Assembly (NCBI GenBank): GCA_937927435.1
Contig: CALBDW010000173.1
Span: forward strand, 1-8,098
Origin: an uncultured Bdellovibrionales bacterium
GTDB taxonomy: Bacteria; Bdellovibrionota; Bdellovibrionia; Bdellovibrionales; JAMPXM01
Length of the DNA: 8,098 nucleotides
Direction: 5' to 3'
Shown: positions 5,763-8,098 of the stretch, piece after piece
How the letters are laid out: each line of letters opens with the position of its first letter
Numbering within the stretch: the stretch's first letter is position 1
Position numbers and translations under genes: made by a program
Notes under the pieces: generated by a model
Databases searched by the model: none
What the model was told of the DNA's origin: nothing
What the model saw: only the letters and a program-made list of their open reading frames with translations

Positions 5763-7469
5763 TCAGGCGAGGATTTGCCGCGCCTCATCTGAAGCGAGAG
5801 CCTCCAGCTCCGGAAACTCACATAAGGGCTTACGGCAATACCGGCGGGCAACCGCTTGGAAGCGGACATTCCCCGACTTCGCGGCCGTCGCATCGGCGAA
5901 CTCGAGAAGCAGAGCTCCCGCCATGATACGGCCAAGCGCGATCGCGAATGAGCGCGCCCCGGCCTGCTGCACGTCGTTCGCATTGGGAGCGCCCGCGAGT
6001 TTTTCCGCGTGGGCTTTCAAACCATTGAGTGCCTCTCGCACGCGGCCGACTTCCGCCAGAAGATTCGCGCCTTTCACCGACGCCAATCGCTTTTCAACGT
6101 CGCGCAGGTAGGGTTCGAGCGCGTTCTCTCGCGCCATCGCCCGCAAGACATCCAAACTCAGGACGTTCGTCGTACCTTCCCAAATCGGGAAGACCTGCGA
6201 ATCACGAACAAAGCGCGGAAACCCGGTATCTTCAATATATCCAGCCCCGCCGATACACTCGATCACTTCGCTTACAATCGAAATACACTGCTTGGCACTC
6301 CATAACTTGAGGACCGGGGTGAGCAAACGAAGAATCGTGCTTTCTTCCAGGGTCGCAGTTCCCGTTTCGTCCTTGCCAAGAAGATGAAGCAGATGAAACC
6401 CGAAAACGAACGTCGCCTCAAACTCGGTTTCAAGATCAGCCAGCGTCTCCACATGTAAGGGTTGATTGACGAGGTATTTCCCGAACGCCTCCCGTTTCGC
6501 CGCATAATCTTTCGCGAGCCAAAGGACACGCGCCATTGTTCCCAGCGCCGTGACCGAATTGTAAACCCGCGTGATATTCAACATGGTCGCCACGCGTTTC
6601 ACACCCTCGCCGACTCCACCCAAGAGCACGGCCGGAACCCCCTCAAGCGTCAGCTCGGCCGTCGGAAGCGCCTTCGTACCTAGTTTATCTTTCAAACGGT
6701 TGATACGGATTTTATTCAGACGCCCATCTTGATCGCGCAGCTCAAGGTAAAACAAACTCAACCCTTCACGGCGGTCCGTCGCGCCCTCGACTTTTCCGAG
6801 AGCGAGTGCCATTTCCGAGGTCGTAGCCGATGTAAACCATTTGTCGCCGTAAAGCAGGTAACCCGAGCCGGATGGACGCGCGATCGTCGACGTGCTCGAG
6901 ACATCCGAACCGCCCGTTCTCTCAGTCATCCATTGCCCCGAAGTCCAAAACCGCTCGGGATCACGGTGCGTGAGATGCCGAAACGCGCGTTCTTTCATTT
7001 CGGGTGTTCCGCAAAGCTCGATCACACGGGCCGCACCGTCGGTCATCGCAAGAGGACAAGTATAAAATGCCGACGACGGATGAAATAAATAAATCTTGCT
7101 GAACTGGTAGAGACGCGAATATTCGCCTTGTGCGCGTTCATAGCCGATCGCGATCAATCCTTCTTCGGCGGAAATCCGATGCAACTTTTTCCAAGCATCG
7201 GAAACTTCGATATGATCGATACGACGACCCCACGGATCGAACGGAACATGCCGCGGCGGCATCGCCTCGGCCTCATCGGCGAGTTTTTGACACTCTTCCA
7301 TGCAACGCTCGCCGAACCTCTCGAGATCGGCCCAGATCGCATCTGCCACGCTCGAAGGAAGCCTGTACCTTAAATAGGCCGGAAGAATCGGGTCCACCGA
7401 AAATGTTCCGCCCTTGACCTTCGGCAATTCGGGACCTGACTGATAGAAATTCGGATGGATTCCTGCCAT
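5763..7469 (-). CDS. Acyl-CoA dehydrogenase, AidB-like
   Basis: The 568-residue flavoprotein, longer than the roughly 380 residues of typical acyl-CoA dehydrogenases, has the AidB-type arrangement. The N-terminal extension contains FDPWGRRIDHIEVSDAW (77-93), matching the equivalent part of E. coli AidB. The FAD-binding core has MTERTGGSD (181-189) and GDKWFTSAT (208-216), followed by RLKDKLGTK in the beta domain, KREAFG (325-330) and GGAGY (407-411). IWEGTTNVLSLDVLR (429-443) holds Glu431, the residue corresponding to the catalytic base. A further 125 residues at the C-terminus correspond to the region that binds DNA in AidB; here it is mixed in charge, so DNA binding cannot be claimed. Possible roles are acyl-CoA oxidation or an AidB-like alkylation response. 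ATG 7469 is chosen because AAGGGGG lies just upstream; the 14-codon longer TTG start at 7511 has no such site. Confidence 0.93.
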   Translation of the reverse strand: MAGIHPNFYQSGPELPKVKGGTFSVDPILPAYLRYRLPSSVADAIWADLERFGERCMEECQKLADEAEAMPPRHVPFDPWGRRIDHIEVSDAWKKLHRISAEEGLIAIGYERAQGEYSRLYQFSKIYLFHPSSAFYTCPLAMTDGAARVIELCGTPEMKERAFRHLTHRDPERFWTSGQWMTERTGGSDVSSTSTIARPSGSGYLLYGDKWFTSATTSEMALALGKVEGATDRREGLSLFYLELRDQDGRLNKIRINRLKDKLGTKALPTAELTLEGVPAVLLGGVGEGVKRVATMLNITRVYNSVTALGTMARVLWLAKDYAAKREAFGKYLVNQPLHVETLADLETEFEATFVFGFHLLHLLGKDETGTATLEESTILRLLTPVLKLWSAKQCISIVSEVIECIGGAGYIEDTGFPRFVRDSQVFPIWEGTTNVLSLDVLRAMARENALEPYLRDVEKRLASVKGANLLAEVGRVREALNGLKAHAEKLAGAPNANDVQQAGARSFAIALGRIMAGALLLEFADATAAKSGNVRFQAVARRYCRKPLCEFPELEALASDEARQILA

Positions 7470-7503
7470 CTTTCCCCCTTCGAGCCCGGAAACACTCTTA
7501 ACA

Positions 7504-7525
7504 GAACGCAAATTTGGTTGCGTTC
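7504..7525. promoter_or_regulatory. 22-base palindrome, likely repressor operator
   Basis: GAACGCAA (7504-7511) and TTGCGTTC (7518-7525) form a perfect inverted repeat with a 6-base centre (ATTTGG). It lies in the 103-base divergent region between the dehydrogenase and cyclophilin genes, 35 bases upstream of the dehydrogenase ATG. Size, symmetry and position suit a dimeric repressor such as a TetR-family regulator of acyl-CoA genes. The regulator itself is not in the window. Confidence 0.5.
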
Positions 7526-7541
7526 ATGCTCTTAATTAGAC

Positions 7542-7569
7542 AACTTATGCCCATCCCATAAGGAGTCAA
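7542..7569 (-). promoter_or_regulatory. Tentative promoter of the acyl-CoA dehydrogenase gene
   Basis: On the minus strand TTGACT (7569-7564, 5 of 6 consensus) is followed after 16 bases by TAAGTT (7547-7542, only T1, A2 and T6 match). A better isolated -10, TCTAAT (7539-7534), has no -35 at a suitable distance. With either, transcription would begin just before the palindrome at 7504-7525, placing that site in a position to block elongation or initiation. The -35 overlaps the ribosome-binding site of the opposite cyclophilin gene. Confidence 0.25.
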
Positions 7570-7572
7570 CAT

Positions 7573-8098
7573 ATGCTGAACGCCGATGTTTTTTTGCGCC
7601 GTACGTCTTTCTTTGCGCTTTTCACCTTCTTTTCAGCGCTCCTCGCGCTTGGTTCGGCGTCAGAGTCCGCTTGGGCCGCGAACGACTCCAAGAAAAGCGG
7701 CTCCGAAGCATCGACAGACGCGAAACCCAAAGAAGGAGCAAAGAAGATGAATCAGAATCCAATCGTCGTGATGGAAACCAGCATGGGCTCAATTGAAATC
7801 GAGCTCTACGCGGATAAAGCCCCTGAAACCGTCAAGAACTTTCTGCAATACGTCGATGACGGTTTTTATGCAGGTACGATTTTTCACCGCGTCATTGACG
7901 GCTTCATGATTCAGGGCGGCGGTTTCACAGAAGACATGGTCCATAAACCGACCCGTGCCCCTATTAAAAATGAAGCGACGAACGGGCTGAAAAACGAGCG
8001 TGGCACGATCGCGATGGCGCGCACGATGGTCGTCGACAGTGCGACTTCCCAATTCTTCATAAATGTGAAGGACAAACCGTTCTTGAATTACGTCGACA
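7573..8098 (+). CDS. Exported cyclophilin-type peptidyl-prolyl cis-trans isomerase (C-terminus beyond the window)
   Basis: The 175 codons visible start at ATG 7573, set by TAAGGAG 7 bases upstream. The enzyme speeds cis-trans isomerisation of peptide bonds before proline. Residues 1-35 form a Sec signal peptide with two Arg, a hydrophobic core (FFALFTFFSALLALG) and a likely cleavage site AWA|AN after residue 35, so the mature protein is periplasmic. A Lys/Ser-rich linker (37-59) leads to the cyclophilin domain from about residue 63. FHRVIDGFMIQGG (104-116) supplies Arg106, Phe111 and Gln114, with the spacing of the cyclophilin A active site (R55, F60, Q63); GTIAMAR (144-150) and SQFFIN (159-164) are also conserved. 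The domain closely resembles E. coli PpiB, which is cytoplasmic, while the export signal is as in PpiA. By comparison with PpiB, roughly 50 residues are missing. A second possible start at 7747 is listed separately. Confidence 0.93.
   Translation, partial: MLNADVFLRRTSFFALFTFFSALLALGSASESAWAANDSKKSGSEASTDAKPKEGAKKMNQNPIVVMETSMGSIEIELYADKAPETVKNFLQYVDDGFYAGTIFHRVIDGFMIQGGGFTEDMVHKPTRAPIKNEATNGLKNERGTIAMARTMVVDSATSQFFINVKDKPFLNYVD
7733..7749 (+). promoter_or_regulatory. Possible internal translation start within the cyclophilin gene
   Basis: AAGGAG (7733-7738) lies 8 bases before an in-frame ATG at 7747 (residue 59). Translation from here would produce MNQNPIVVMETSMGS..., a complete cyclophilin domain without the signal peptide or linker, comparable in N-terminal length to cytoplasmic PpiB. 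The match may simply reflect the codons of a Lys/Glu/Gly-rich linker. Confidence 0.3.

Noticed and set aside
7498..7526. TTAACA as -35 of a cyclophilin promoter
   Set aside because: No acceptable -10 follows at 16 to 18 bases; I could not identify a convincing promoter for the cyclophilin gene.

Overview
The window looks like an ordinary chromosomal stretch of a moderately GC-rich Gram-negative bacterium. Three things support a Gram-negative envelope: a lipobox signal peptide with Gly after the Cys, a Sec signal peptide on a cyclophilin, and purple-bacterial-type enzymes (an AidB-like acyl-CoA dehydrogenase and a PpiB-like cyclophilin). The protein flavour would suit the delta/Bdellovibrionota-Oligoflexia range, but that placement is only an impression. 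There are no tRNA or rRNA genes, no insertion sequences, no CRISPR array and no phage genes.

Layout. (1) 1-566 minus: a cysteine-rich lipoprotein of unknown function, cut by the left edge. (2) 567-749: a divergent promoter region with a good sigma70-like candidate for each side. (3) 750-3383 plus: an Atg22/UMF1-type MFS transporter followed after 60 bases by an M20 metallopeptidase, probably an operon. (4) 3384-3434: a short convergent gap with a small hairpin. (5) 3435-5324 minus: a translation-factor-type ABC-F ATPase with a YheS/YdiF-like linker. (6) 5325-5439: a second divergent promoter region. (7) 5440-5667 plus: a 75-residue protein with two CxxC pairs. (8) 5668-5762: a convergent gap holding a perfect 14-bp inverted repeat. 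(9) 5763-7469 minus: an AidB-like acyl-CoA dehydrogenase. (10) 7470-7572: a third divergent region with a 22-base operator-like palindrome. (11) 7573 to the right edge, plus: an exported cyclophilin-type peptidyl-prolyl isomerase, incomplete.

The genes do not form one obvious pathway. The transporter and peptidase may act together in amino-acid or peptide handling. The ABC-F protein is a ribosome-associated factor, the dehydrogenase belongs to acyl-CoA metabolism or an AidB-like stress role, and the cyclophilin to protein folding. I did not find a convincing new biological system. The most interesting signals are regulatory: two genes (750 and 5324) whose predicted promoters place the transcript start almost at the start codon and which lack a Shine-Dalgarno sequence (leaderless candidates); the palindrome in front of the dehydrogenase; the long perfect inverted repeat at 5716-5753; and a possible second translation start inside the cyclophilin that would give a cytoplasmic form.
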